From Oscillospiraceae bacterium (lineage in GTDB: Bacteria; Bacillota_A; Clostridia; Oscillospirales; CAG-272), in NCBI GenBank assembly GCA_015063445.1, contig SVUD01000015.1, forward strand, positions 1 through 39,497: a stretch of DNA of 39,497 nt, written 5' to 3'. Below, piece after piece: positions 1 through 7,237 of the stretch. A program made the translations under genes and the position numbers. Each line of letters begins with the position of its first letter. The stretch's first letter is position 1. The notes under the pieces were generated by a model. It worked only from the letters and a program-made list of their open reading frames with translations. It did not search any database and had not been told where the DNA came from.

Positions 1-102
1 GACCGTATAGGCACGGATGCTCTTGAAGCGGCAATTGCGACGGATGATCTGATCACAAGAAAAGATGACATTTTGGCAAAGCCTCTGCTTGAAAGACAAT
101 AA
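1..102 (+). CDS. C-terminal end of an unidentified gene (5' part outside window)
   Basis: An open frame runs from the first base to a TAA at 100-102 and encodes about 33 residues ending in KPLLERQ. The fragment is mostly hydrophilic and predicted helical, rich in Ala, Asp and Leu. I do not recognise the family from so short a piece. It is in a different frame from the RHS-like relic that begins just after it, so it may be a separate gene or another part of the same decayed locus. Confidence 0.35.
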   Translation, partial: DRIGTDALEAAIATDDLITRKDDILAKPLLERQ

Positions 103-286
103 ATATTTCTTTGCTTCCTCCGATGCAGATTTTGAGGTTTGACCTGCAAATGCTCAGAAAGACATAATTGGTCTACTTGACAATGATGGCAACCTTGTGG
201 TAAAATATACGTACGATGCATAGGGTAATCAGAAGACTGTAGATTGCAGACCATTTTGGCGGTGGTTGAACCAGGTAATTTTATGA
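101..286 (+). pseudogene. RHS-repeat protein relic, with in-frame stops
   Basis: Frame 101-286 reads AQKDIIGLLDNDGNL then VVKYTYDA, a stop, and GNQ. This matches the RHS/YD-repeat core motif, in which a Trp normally sits where the TAG at 221-223 now stands (YDAWGN), consistent with a TGG to TAG change. A second stop (TGA, 140-142) lies a few residues upstream of the motif. Intact RHS proteins are large secreted or surface proteins that often carry a variable C-terminal toxin. Here only about 60 codons remain, so this is a decayed fragment. The call rests on motif recognition and the two stops; the rest of the gene would lie left of the window or has been lost. Confidence 0.6.
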
Positions 287-711
287 AAAGATTAGTATAC
301 TTAATTATTTTATTTTCTTTAATTATAACAACAGGATGTCAAACAGCCCTCGAAAGAGATAAAAAGGAAATGTTAGAAATATATTGTAATGATGAAAACT
401 ATATTTCATTGACCGGTGAAGTCATTACAATTAATAGCAATGGGCATAATACGATGGTTGTGATTAAATGTGAAAGTTTGAAACAGCACATTCCCGATGA
501 AGACGATGAGTGCGAATATTGGGTTTTTTCTAATTCAAATTTGAATATTACCGCAGGTGATATGATTACTTATATCACGGTCAAAGTTCGTATAAAAAAT
601 AATGAATGGTTGCCAATCGTAGCAATTAATAAAAACGGCGATGATATTTTAGCTTTTAATGAGGGTAAAAGCAATTTGATTAATTGGGTAAATCAATTAC
701 AAATGAAATAA
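283..711 (+). CDS. Small putative lipoprotein of unknown function
   Basis: The ATG at 283 is preferred over an upstream TTG at 244 because it places a classic signal peptide at the N-terminus: MKRL, a hydrophobic stretch LVYLIILFSLIIT, then a lipobox-like TTGC with the acylated Cys at about residue 19. The mature part (about 124 residues) is acidic, with alternating hydrophobic positions suggesting beta strands (ISLTGEVITI, TMVVIKC, DMITYITVKVRI), possibly an OB-like or beta-sandwich fold. I do not recognise a family. The gene is visibly more AT-rich than the genes to its right and lies directly behind an RHS relic, so it may be horizontally acquired cargo, perhaps an orphan immunity or surface protein; that role is inference only. 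A strong bidirectional terminator follows. Confidence 0.6.
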   Translation: MKRLVYLIILFSLIITTGCQTALERDKKEMLEIYCNDENYISLTGEVITINSNGHNTMVVIKCESLKQHIPDEDDECEYWVFSNSNLNITAGDMITYITVKVRIKNNEWLPIVAINKNGDDILAFNEGKSNLINWVNQLQMK

Positions 712-716
712 ATTAT

Positions 717-821
717 AAAAGCATTAAAAACGGCAGAAGAGCAAAATTCTTCTACCGTTTTTAATGCTTTTATGCTGTTTTGCAGTCTTTTCTGCCGTTT
801 TTGTTCTTTTAAATACGGCAG
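717..821. terminator. Bidirectional terminator region with alternative stems
   Basis: A long stem (717-733 plus 735-740 against 748-753 plus 755-771, one mismatch, loop of about 7) has A-runs on the left and T-runs on the right, so it can end both the plus-strand lipoprotein and the minus-strand flavoprotein gene. The 11-base AAAAACGGCAG at 726-736 also has a second perfect complement at 792-802, and a third copy of ACGGCAG sits at 815-821. Competing or tandem hairpins are therefore possible. Confidence 0.75.
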
Positions 822-830
822 ACGCGTTAA

Positions 831-2198
831 TTATTTATTCGCAATGCTTCTCGCAACGTGGACGCCGCTTGCGGAAGCGTGGGAGAGAGAATGCGTAATT
901 CCGCTTCCGTCTCCTATAATATAGAGTCCTTCGTATCTGGTTTCAAGGTTTTCGTTAACCTCGACCTCCATATTGTAGAATTTTACCTCGACACCGTAAA
1001 GCAAGGTATCCTCGTTTGCGGTTCCCGGCGCTACCTTATCGAGCGCATATATCATCTCTATAATTCCGTCGAGAATTCTCTTCGGCAAAACGAGGCTCAA
1101 ATCACCCGGAGTTGCCTGAAGAGTCGGCGTTATAAACGCCTCTTCGATGCGGTTTGCCGTGGAACGACGGCCTCTGATAAGATCTCCGAAGCGCTGAACG
1201 ATAACGCCGCCGCCAAGCATATTGCTAAGACGCGCGATAGACTCACCGTAACCGTTTGAGTCCTTGAAGGGCTCGGAAAAATGCTTTGCCACAAGAAGAG
1301 CGAAGTTAGTGTTTTCCGTCTGTAAAGCGGGGTCTGCGTAGCTATGACCGTTAACGGTAATTATACCGTTGGTATTTTCGTTAACCACTACGCCTCTCGG
1401 GTTCATACAGAAGGTACGGACTCGGTCGCCGTATTTTTCGGTTCTGTAAACTATCTTGCTTTCGTAAAGCTCATCTGTCAGGTGCGCAAAAACGTTTGAG
1501 GGTAATTCAACGCGCACTCCTATATCGACACGGTTTGATTTGGTTGGAATATCAAGCTCAGAGCATACCTTTTCCATCCATTTACTGCCGCTTCTGCCGA
1601 CAGAAATAATACATTTCTCACAGTCGTAAGTGTCGCTTTTGGAGATAACGGAATAACCGACGGAGGTCTTAGCAACCGTCTCGACGTGCTCATCAAAGAA
1701 GAAGTCCACCTTATCCTTAAGATATGCGTAGATATTCTCGAGCACGACGTAATTTATATCCGTTCCGAGATGACGCACGGAGGCGTCAAGCAAATGCAGG
1801 TCGTTCCGGATACAAATTGTCTTGAAGCGTGTTCCCGCAGTGGTATAAAGCTTAGTTCCCTCTGCGCCGTGCTTCATATTGATTTCGTCAACGTATCTCA
1901 TCAGCTCTAACGCCTGTTTTTTGCCGATATACTGATAGAGCGTACCGCCAAAATCGTTGGTAATATTGTATTTACCGTCAGAAAATGCGCCTGCTCCTCC
2001 GAAGCCGCTCATAATAGAACAGCTTTTACATCCTATACAGCTTTTAATCTTTTCACCGTCGATAGGGCAACGGCGCTTGCTTAAGGCGTGTCCCGCCTCG
2101 AAAACGGCAACCTTCAGCTCGGGCTTTTTCTGCATAAGCTCGTATGCGGCAAAAACACCGCCCGGTCCGGCGCCGATAATAATCACATCGTATTTCAT
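831..2198 (-). CDS. COG2509-type FAD-dependent dehydrogenase
   Basis: This 455-residue protein starts with a Rossmann FAD-binding motif (IIGAGPGG, residues 7-14) and ends with a second flavin-contact block, LYIIGDGSGITHSL. After the first beta-alpha-beta unit come four cysteines (44, 54, 57, 60) in C-x9-C-x2-C-x2-C spacing, followed by GFGGAGAFSDGK, the hallmark of the uncharacterised FAD-dependent dehydrogenase family COG2509. The family is common in anaerobes; its substrate is not established to my knowledge. Whether the cysteines hold an Fe-S cluster or form disulfides cannot be told from sequence. The gene lies 21 bases after the alpha/beta hydrolase stop on the same strand and is probably the last gene of that operon. 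Its own ribosome binding site is weak, which suggests read-through or coupled translation. Confidence 0.85.
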   Translation of the reverse strand: MKYDVIIIGAGPGGVFAAYELMQKKPELKVAVFEAGHALSKRRCPIDGEKIKSCIGCKSCSIMSGFGGAGAFSDGKYNITNDFGGTLYQYIGKKQALELMRYVDEINMKHGAEGTKLYTTAGTRFKTICIRNDLHLLDASVRHLGTDINYVVLENIYAYLKDKVDFFFDEHVETVAKTSVGYSVISKSDTYDCEKCIISVGRSGSKWMEKVCSELDIPTKSNRVDIGVRVELPSNVFAHLTDELYESKIVYRTEKYGDRVRTFCMNPRGVVVNENTNGIITVNGHSYADPALQTENTNFALLVAKHFSEPFKDSNGYGESIARLSNMLGGGVIVQRFGDLIRGRRSTANRIEEAFITPTLQATPGDLSLVLPKRILDGIIEMIYALDKVAPGTANEDTLLYGVEVKFYNMEVEVNENLETRYEGLYIIGDGSGITHSLSHASASGVHVARSIANK

Positions 2199-2219
2199 AA
2201 TAATTAAGCCATTTTAAAA

Positions 2220-3182
2220 TCAATTTTTATCAAGATGAGTAAATATCTCAGACCATATCTTTTCGTCCTGCTCGGTCATTCTCTCCCAATCGAAAGAAGC
2301 AACGAAGCGTGCCTTATCCTCGGCACTGAGATTTTTCTTTTTCATAAGCTTTGCTCTCGCCTTTGAGAAGCTTCCGAGATATTTTACCGCTTCGGCGGTG
2401 TAATTCGGGTTATGTCCTTTTCCGCTGACGAGAAGAAGCTTCACGTTTTCCTTGCCGTCGAGCGCCGATTTCAAGAGGTCAAAATGCTTTTTGCGACAGA
2501 GCTTATCATTATCCGAATATATGAGAAGCGCCTTTGTATCAGAATCCGCAAGTGATTTTCTTGCGTCAAAACCGAAAAATTCGGGATTTACAGAGCTTTC
2601 AAGAGCCAAAACGGGCTTTCTGTATCCCTTTAAAAGTCCCGAAAAGAACGTTCCTATCATTTCGGTTACCGAAACGAAGCCGCTAATCGCTACTATATGG
2701 GAAATTTCGGGATGAAGCATGGCTATATTGAGAGTTGAAAAGGCTCCCCAGCTATGTCCCATAACGGAAATATCCGTTCCCGAAAAGCGATCGTCGCCCT
2801 TGATGGCGATAATGCAATCATTGAGGTCTGAGAGAGACTGAGAAAGTCCGTTAGGGCTCTCTCCTCCCGATTCCATACAGCCCGTATGGTCGTAAGCAAA
2901 TACACGGTATCCGTGTCTTGCGAGCAATTCTATCTCCTTCATATACGCAAGGTGTCCGCCGCCAAATCCGTGGTCAAAGACGACGAGTCTGCTTGAAATA
3001 GGATTTTCGTATTCATATATATATCCCTGCAGAGTATGTCCCAAGGATGAGCGGAAGGCATAGCTTTCCTTCTTCAAGCCGGGAAAATTCTCCGAGGAGA
3101 AATAAAATACCGTTTCGGTATCGTCACAACGGGTGTGCATCATACCCTTATACATATTTACGACTTGCTTTTCAAATATCAT
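2220..3182 (-). CDS. Alpha/beta hydrolase (serine hydrolase or lipase-like)
   Basis: The 320-residue protein has the alpha/beta-hydrolase layout: oxyanion-side motif DHGFGGG (70-76), nucleophile elbow GHSWG with Ser144, an acidic residue in YSDND (Asp224 or Asp226), and the catalytic His257 in GKGHNP. There is no signal peptide, so it is likely cytosolic. The start is supported by GAGGT seven bases before the ATG. It stands 31 bases behind the small aconitase X subunit and 21 bases before the COG2509 flavoprotein, so all are probably co-transcribed. The substrate is unknown; an esterase, a peptidase or a C-C hydrolase would all fit. Confidence 0.85.
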   Translation of the reverse strand: MIFEKQVVNMYKGMMHTRCDDTETVFYFSSENFPGLKKESYAFRSSLGHTLQGYIYEYENPISSRLVVFDHGFGGGHLAYMKEIELLARHGYRVFAYDHTGCMESGGESPNGLSQSLSDLNDCIIAIKGDDRFSGTDISVMGHSWGAFSTLNIAMLHPEISHIVAISGFVSVTEMIGTFFSGLLKGYRKPVLALESSVNPEFFGFDARKSLADSDTKALLIYSDNDKLCRKKHFDLLKSALDGKENVKLLLVSGKGHNPNYTAEAVKYLGSFSKARAKLMKKKNLSAEDKARFVASFDWERMTEQDEKIWSEIFTHLDKN

Positions 3183-3213
3183 AAATCTACCTCGCTTTTT
3201 AACGAATAAAAAA

Positions 3214-3660
3214 CTATTCTACCTCAACAACACCGCCGGGCTTTACGGTTACGGTCATACCGTCCTTAACATAGTCAAGGAATTCATCGCCGAGCGAATC
3301 GACGACCGGCATGGTAACACCGTCAACCCACACGTCCGCAAGAACGGCTCCCGCGGCGGCAAGTGAATCAATATGGTTCGCAAAGAGCATACAAGCGGGA
3401 TTTTTCTTCATAGCGCAGGCGCAATAAAGCACGAGTCCTCCCGTTGTCGAGCCTATAGTCTGCGGTAAGCAGAGCGCTTTGTTTATAAGAGACTTTCCGT
3501 AAAGCTCCTTATTGCTCTGGTCCCCGCACTTAACCTTTTTATCGCCAAACTGCAACGCCATCTGGAGCGAAGCAAGCGTATTAAAGCCTTCCTTGGTTAC
3601 AACCGCCTCAGCAGTGACCTCACCGGGCGTAACAACTCTTCCCTGAAAAACTTTTTTCAT
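3214..3660 (-). CDS. Aconitase X small (swivel) subunit
   Basis: This 148-residue protein is the DUF126 swivelling domain of aconitase X. The family's glycine/serine-rich catalytic loop is visible as PQTIGSTTGG (residues about 86-95), and the fold is completed by a beta-rich C-terminus (GMTVTVKPGG). It pairs with the large subunit encoded directly upstream: the large-subunit stop and this start share one base (TAATG), and the ribosome binding site GGAGGT is formed by the last glycine codons of the large subunit. The two products are thus translationally coupled, as expected for a heterodimer. Known aconitase X enzymes dehydrate hydroxyacids, for example cis-3-hydroxy-L-proline in bacteria or mevalonate 5-phosphate in archaea; the substrate here is not determined. 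Confidence 0.88.
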   Translation of the reverse strand: MKKVFQGRVVTPGEVTAEAVVTKEGFNTLASLQMALQFGDKKVKCGDQSNKELYGKSLINKALCLPQTIGSTTGGLVLYCACAMKKNPACMLFANHIDSLAAAGAVLADVWVDGVTMPVVDSLGDEFLDYVKDGMTVTVKPGGVVEVE

Positions 3661-4934
3661 TAGATTTTACCTCCCGTAACGATTTCAAGTATTTCCGCAT
3701 CGGTATAATATCTTGCGCTAGTGTAAGTACGAAGCTTATTTGACGACGTAATTACGGGCATCTTTTTGCAAAGCGGATTGTTCATATACATCAAGGGGCA
3801 GATATAGGACGTAATTACACCCGTATCCTTAAGCCTTTGCGCATACTCGGTTTTTTCAAACGCTTTAAGAACGGCTGGAGCGGCGGTAAACACCGTGGGG
3901 ATAACAACCTTTTTGCTGCCGTTTGCTTTAAGAGACGACTCAAGCTTTTCGGTCCAATCCTTAAGCTGCTCCAAAGAGAGATGAGGGCAACCTACAAAGC
4001 AAAGCTTTGGCGTTGCGTCGGGCTTCTTCCAAATTACAGGGTAATTGTTCTTTACTCTTTCAAGCTCAGCATCGTCTATTACGTATTCCTTAGCGCCTTC
4101 TGCTATAAGGGACTCTCCAAGCTCCTTAGCCTCGGGCGTAAGATTTGCTATATGGTAAAGACCTACGGCTCCGTTTGATGCGGTTGCGGCCCCGAAATCC
4201 TTAAGATACGAGGTCGCGCTGTCGTTAAGCTCACTACCTATCCACTTATCAAGTCCTACTACGTAAGGAACGTCCTCCATAACCTTCATACCGATAGCGG
4301 AGCCGAGAAGCTGAGCCTCGGGCTTCTTAGTAGTTTGTACCTTAACTACCCACGTAGCGCGTCTGCCCTCGTCGGTAAGAAGTCCGAAATAAGGAACGTA
4401 GCCCACGATAGAGCCCATTATATCTATAATTCCGGAGTTTCTGTTACATCTTGCGCCGAGAACCGAGTTTGCGTAAACTACCGCGCTCGACTCAGCCCAC
4501 GAAAGTACGTCGCCTTTTTTAGGCTTATTTCCTACCTCGTCCATATAGCAGGTGCAGGTAAACGCATCACTGTCCATAAGTCCGAGCTTTTCAAGCTGAT
4601 TTTCATAAAAATCCTGCTTGCAGTACATAAACTTATTGAAAACAAAATTCTGAAGGAAGTTTGCGGGAACGTTCTTATCGAGAGGACGGGGGTCTACGGA
4701 AAATTTCTGCTCCGAGGACACTCCTGCGTCAAGAATAGTTTGCATAAGGTCGTAAACCGGGGACATTACCTTAAGTCCAAATGAGGTTACGAGATGATTA
4801 TATTTAGAGGTGACGGGTACAAGCTTTTCAGCCTCAAACGCATCACCGTACATAACGAGAGTTTTCATTACCTTAGCAAGCGTTTCGCCCTTTTCACCGT
4901 CGAGTATCGCCTGCTGCTCTTTTGTAAGAATCAT
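3660..4934 (-). CDS. Aconitase X catalytic (large) subunit
   Basis: At 424 residues this matches the DUF521 catalytic subunit of aconitase X. Recognisable blocks are the N-terminal LTKEQQAILDGEKG, the central SWAESSAVVYANSVLGARCNR, the CFVGCPHLS segment, and the C-terminal cysteine segment around ICPLMYMNNPLC followed by ITSSNKLRTYTSARYYT. The cysteines in these blocks are candidate ligands of the family's iron or Fe-S centre. AAAGGTG seven bases before the ATG supports the start. The archaeal role (mevalonate 5-phosphate dehydration) is unlikely because this genome carries MEP-pathway genes (dxr, ispG at 30240-33679). A hydroxyproline-type dehydratase or an uncharacterised hydroxyacid dehydratase is more plausible. 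The gene lies downstream of a flavin reductase, separated from it by the hairpin ladder. Confidence 0.88.
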   Translation of the reverse strand: MILTKEQQAILDGEKGETLAKVMKTLVMYGDAFEAEKLVPVTSKYNHLVTSFGLKVMSPVYDLMQTILDAGVSSEQKFSVDPRPLDKNVPANFLQNFVFNKFMYCKQDFYENQLEKLGLMDSDAFTCTCYMDEVGNKPKKGDVLSWAESSAVVYANSVLGARCNRNSGIIDIMGSIVGYVPYFGLLTDEGRRATWVVKVQTTKKPEAQLLGSAIGMKVMEDVPYVVGLDKWIGSELNDSATSYLKDFGAATASNGAVGLYHIANLTPEAKELGESLIAEGAKEYVIDDAELERVKNNYPVIWKKPDATPKLCFVGCPHLSLEQLKDWTEKLESSLKANGSKKVVIPTVFTAAPAVLKAFEKTEYAQRLKDTGVITSYICPLMYMNNPLCKKMPVITSSNKLRTYTSARYYTDAEILEIVTGGKI

Positions 4935-4964
4935 ATTTGAACACCTTTATTCTATAATTTTTGA

Positions 4965-5118
4965 GGAGGATTTTCGACCCGAAAGCGGAGAAAATCTTCC
5001 TAAACGTTTCCGCAAGGAAACATATCACTGCGCCAAAGGCACAATATCACTTGCCTGAGGCAAATATCACTCGTCCAAAGGACGAATATCACTGCAATGA
5101 AGCTTAAAGCTTCATTGC
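4965..5118. repeat. Hairpin ladder with constant ATATCACT linkers
   Basis: Four copies of ATATCACT (5022-5029, 5044-5051, 5064-5071, 5086-5093) alternate with short palindromes of different sequence: GTTTCC/GGAAAC (5006-5021), TGCGCC/GGCACA (5029-5043, one mismatch), TTGCC/GGCAA (5051-5063), TCGTCC/GGACGA (5071-5085), and a longer stem GCAATGAAGC/GCTTCATTGC (5094-5118). A sixth, larger imperfect stem lies at 4965-5000. Linkers are constant while stems differ yet remain self-complementary, so structure rather than sequence is conserved. The ladder fills the gap between the flavin reductase stop and the aconitase X start and would lie inside their shared minus-strand mRNA, where the linkers read AGTGATAT. 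It is too short and irregular for CRISPR. Confidence 0.85.
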
Positions 5119-7173
5119 TACGTTCCAAGCGCCCCAGATAACAGTTCTGAGATTGCCCACCTTTGCGGCATCGCCTATAACGTGAACGTGTCTTCCCTTT
5201 GATACGAGGGGCGCGGGATTATAGCCGACCGAAAGAATTACCGAATCTGTATCTACCGTGAATGTCTTTCCATCTTTATCCTTAAGCACTACCGCATTTT
5301 CCTGTATCTCGGAAAGCGAGGTTTCAAGATATACGGGCACTTTATTGGTTTTGAAGAAGTCACGGAGATAGCTTGTGTTCGCAAGAGAAATTCCCTTTGT
5401 AGTTATGAGGTCGTCCTGCATTTCAACGATAACGGGCTTTTTACCGTTAAGGTAGAGGTCGTAAGCAATCTCGCAGCCCGTAAGTCCGCCGCCTATGACC
5501 GCCACTCTTTCGCCAACTGTCTTATTGCCGAGAAGATATTCAATAGCTTCAACGGCGCTTTCGGCTCCCTTTACGGGGATTCTCTTAGCGACAGCTCCCG
5601 TCGCTACGATTATTTCATCTGCATCAAGGGATTTTATATCCTTGATCTCCGTATTCATATTTACGGTTATAGGATACTTTGAAAGCTCACGGATATACCA
5701 CGCGATAAGCGCTCTGTCCTTTTCCTTGAACGAGGGCGCTGCCGCCGCGATAAACACGCCGCCGAGCTTATCACTCTTCTCATAAAGAGTGACGCTATGC
5801 CCGCGCTTTGCCGAAACGATAGCCGCCTCCATACCGCCTATACCGCCGCCGATAACGGCAATCTTTTTGATTTTCTTTGCCGGCTCAACGTAATACTTCT
5901 TGGACTGCATCGTTTCGGGGTTAAGAGCGCAGCGGGCAAGTCCCATAGTATCACTGAGGTCCTGAGTATTTGCATGTCCCTTTGAGGACGAGAAATTGAA
6001 GCAACCGCTGTGACAACAGATACAGGGCTTGATATCCTCGAGTCTATCCTCTATCATCTTGGTTATCCACTCGGGGTCAACGAGGAACTGACGCGCAACA
6101 CCTACGGCGTCTATTCTGCCTTCTTCAACCGCCTTTGCTCCAACCTCCATATCCATTCTTCCCGCGCATACTACGGGAATATCAACGAATTTCTTAATAT
6201 GCGCAACGTCCTCGAGGTTGCAGTTTTCGGGCATATACATCGGGGGATGAGCCCAATACCACGAGTCATACGTTCCGTTATCCGCATTGAGCATATCGTA
6301 GCCTGCGTCCTGAAGATATTTTGCAGCCCTTTCGGATTCCTCCATATTACGTCCTACCTCGACATAATCCTCACCGGGCATAGCTCCCTCGCAGAAGCCC
6401 TTCATCTTTGATTCTACCGAATAACGAAGAGATACGGGATAATCCTCGCCGCAAGCTTCCTTAATAGCCTTTACAACCTCGGTCGCAAAGCGATAACGGT
6501 TTTCAAAGCTGCCTCCGTATTCGTCTGTACGCTTATTAAAGAATTCTATCGCAAATTGGTCAAGAAGATATCCCTCGTGAACGGCGTGAACCTCGACGCC
6601 GTCAACGCCCGCTTCCTTACAAAGCTTTGCCGTCTTTGCGAACGCCTCGATTATTTCGTGAATCTGCTTCACGGTCATCTCGGGACACTCTATATCGTGC
6701 GCCCAGCGTGAAGGCTGAGGCGAGGGTGACGCAAGCTCGTGCGAGGTATCGAGAATCGGCTTAAGAATCGCTCTTGTAAATCTATTCTTATGAAGAGGCG
6801 CTATAAGGTCCGTAATTGCCCACGAGCGTCCCATTCCCGCGGTAAGCTGAACAAAGAGCTTAGCGCCCGTTTTATGTATTTCCTCCATAAATACGGCAAG
6901 GTCCTTGAACATTTTGGGATTCTGCCATAGCCATCTGCCGTAGAACGTATTGCGAAGAGGCGCAATACCGGGAATTATAAGACCTACGTTGTTTTTCGCT
7001 CTCTCAAGGAAAAGCTTCGCTGCCTCCTTATCGAAGTGAGCGCCGCCAAGCTCAAACCAACCGAAAAGCGAGGTTCCTCCCATAGGACACATAACTATTC
7101 GGTTCTTGATTTCTACGTTACCTATCTTCCAAGGCGTAAATAACGCCTCGTATTTTTCATTCATTTTTTCCAT
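5104..7173 (-). CDS. Old Yellow Enzyme-type NADH:flavin oxidoreductase with Fe-S and FAD domains
   Basis: The protein has the 2,4-dienoyl-CoA reductase layout. An FMN TIM barrel (about residues 1-370) begins ALFTPWKIGNVEIKNRI and includes GVEVHAVHEGYLLDQF. A cysteine cluster CICCHSGC plus a distal RCALNP ligates 4Fe-4S. Two nested Rossmann folds follow (IAVIGGGIGG for FAD, VAVIGGGLTG for NAD(P)H). The family includes dienoyl-CoA, trimethylamine and bile-acid (BaiCD/BaiH) reductases, so reduction of a conjugated double bond is the general expectation; the substrate is unknown. The spacing between the third and fourth cluster cysteines is about 23 residues, roughly double the usual. The ATG at 7173 (689 residues) is preferred over one 7 codons upstream because AAAGGA lies 10 bases before it. 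Neighbours are an SDR upstream and aconitase X downstream. Confidence 0.87.
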   Translation of the reverse strand: MEKMNEKYEALFTPWKIGNVEIKNRIVMCPMGGTSLFGWFELGGAHFDKEAAKLFLERAKNNVGLIIPGIAPLRNTFYGRWLWQNPKMFKDLAVFMEEIHKTGAKLFVQLTAGMGRSWAITDLIAPLHKNRFTRAILKPILDTSHELASPSPQPSRWAHDIECPEMTVKQIHEIIEAFAKTAKLCKEAGVDGVEVHAVHEGYLLDQFAIEFFNKRTDEYGGSFENRYRFATEVVKAIKEACGEDYPVSLRYSVESKMKGFCEGAMPGEDYVEVGRNMEESERAAKYLQDAGYDMLNADNGTYDSWYWAHPPMYMPENCNLEDVAHIKKFVDIPVVCAGRMDMEVGAKAVEEGRIDAVGVARQFLVDPEWITKMIEDRLEDIKPCICCHSGCFNFSSSKGHANTQDLSDTMGLARCALNPETMQSKKYYVEPAKKIKKIAVIGGGIGGMEAAIVSAKRGHSVTLYEKSDKLGGVFIAAAAPSFKEKDRALIAWYIRELSKYPITVNMNTEIKDIKSLDADEIIVATGAVAKRIPVKGAESAVEAIEYLLGNKTVGERVAVIGGGLTGCEIAYDLYLNGKKPVIVEMQDDLITTKGISLANTSYLRDFFKTNKVPVYLETSLSEIQENAVVLKDKDGKTFTVDTDSVILSVGYNPAPLVSKGRHVHVIGDAAKVGNLRTVIWGAWNVAMKL

Positions 7174-7237
7174 TTGGAACGATTCCTTTCTCATCTTTCG
7201 TATTTTGTTAACGCTGATGACCGACTGAAGCAGAGCC

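Noticed and set aside
3214..4934. Archaeal-type mevalonate 5-phosphate dehydratase
   Set aside because: dxr and ispG in the same window show the MEP isoprenoid route, so a mevalonate role for this aconitase X is unlikely.
5006..5118. CRISPR-like regular repeats
   Set aside because: The repeat is only 8 bases, the intervening 5-25 base segments are palindromic rather than random, and no cas gene is present.
5104..7173. Assignment as a bile-acid BaiCD or BaiH enzyme
   Set aside because: The family is right, but no bai neighbours (CoA ligase, 7-alpha dehydratase, CoA transferase) are present and the cluster loop differs, so only the family is claimed.
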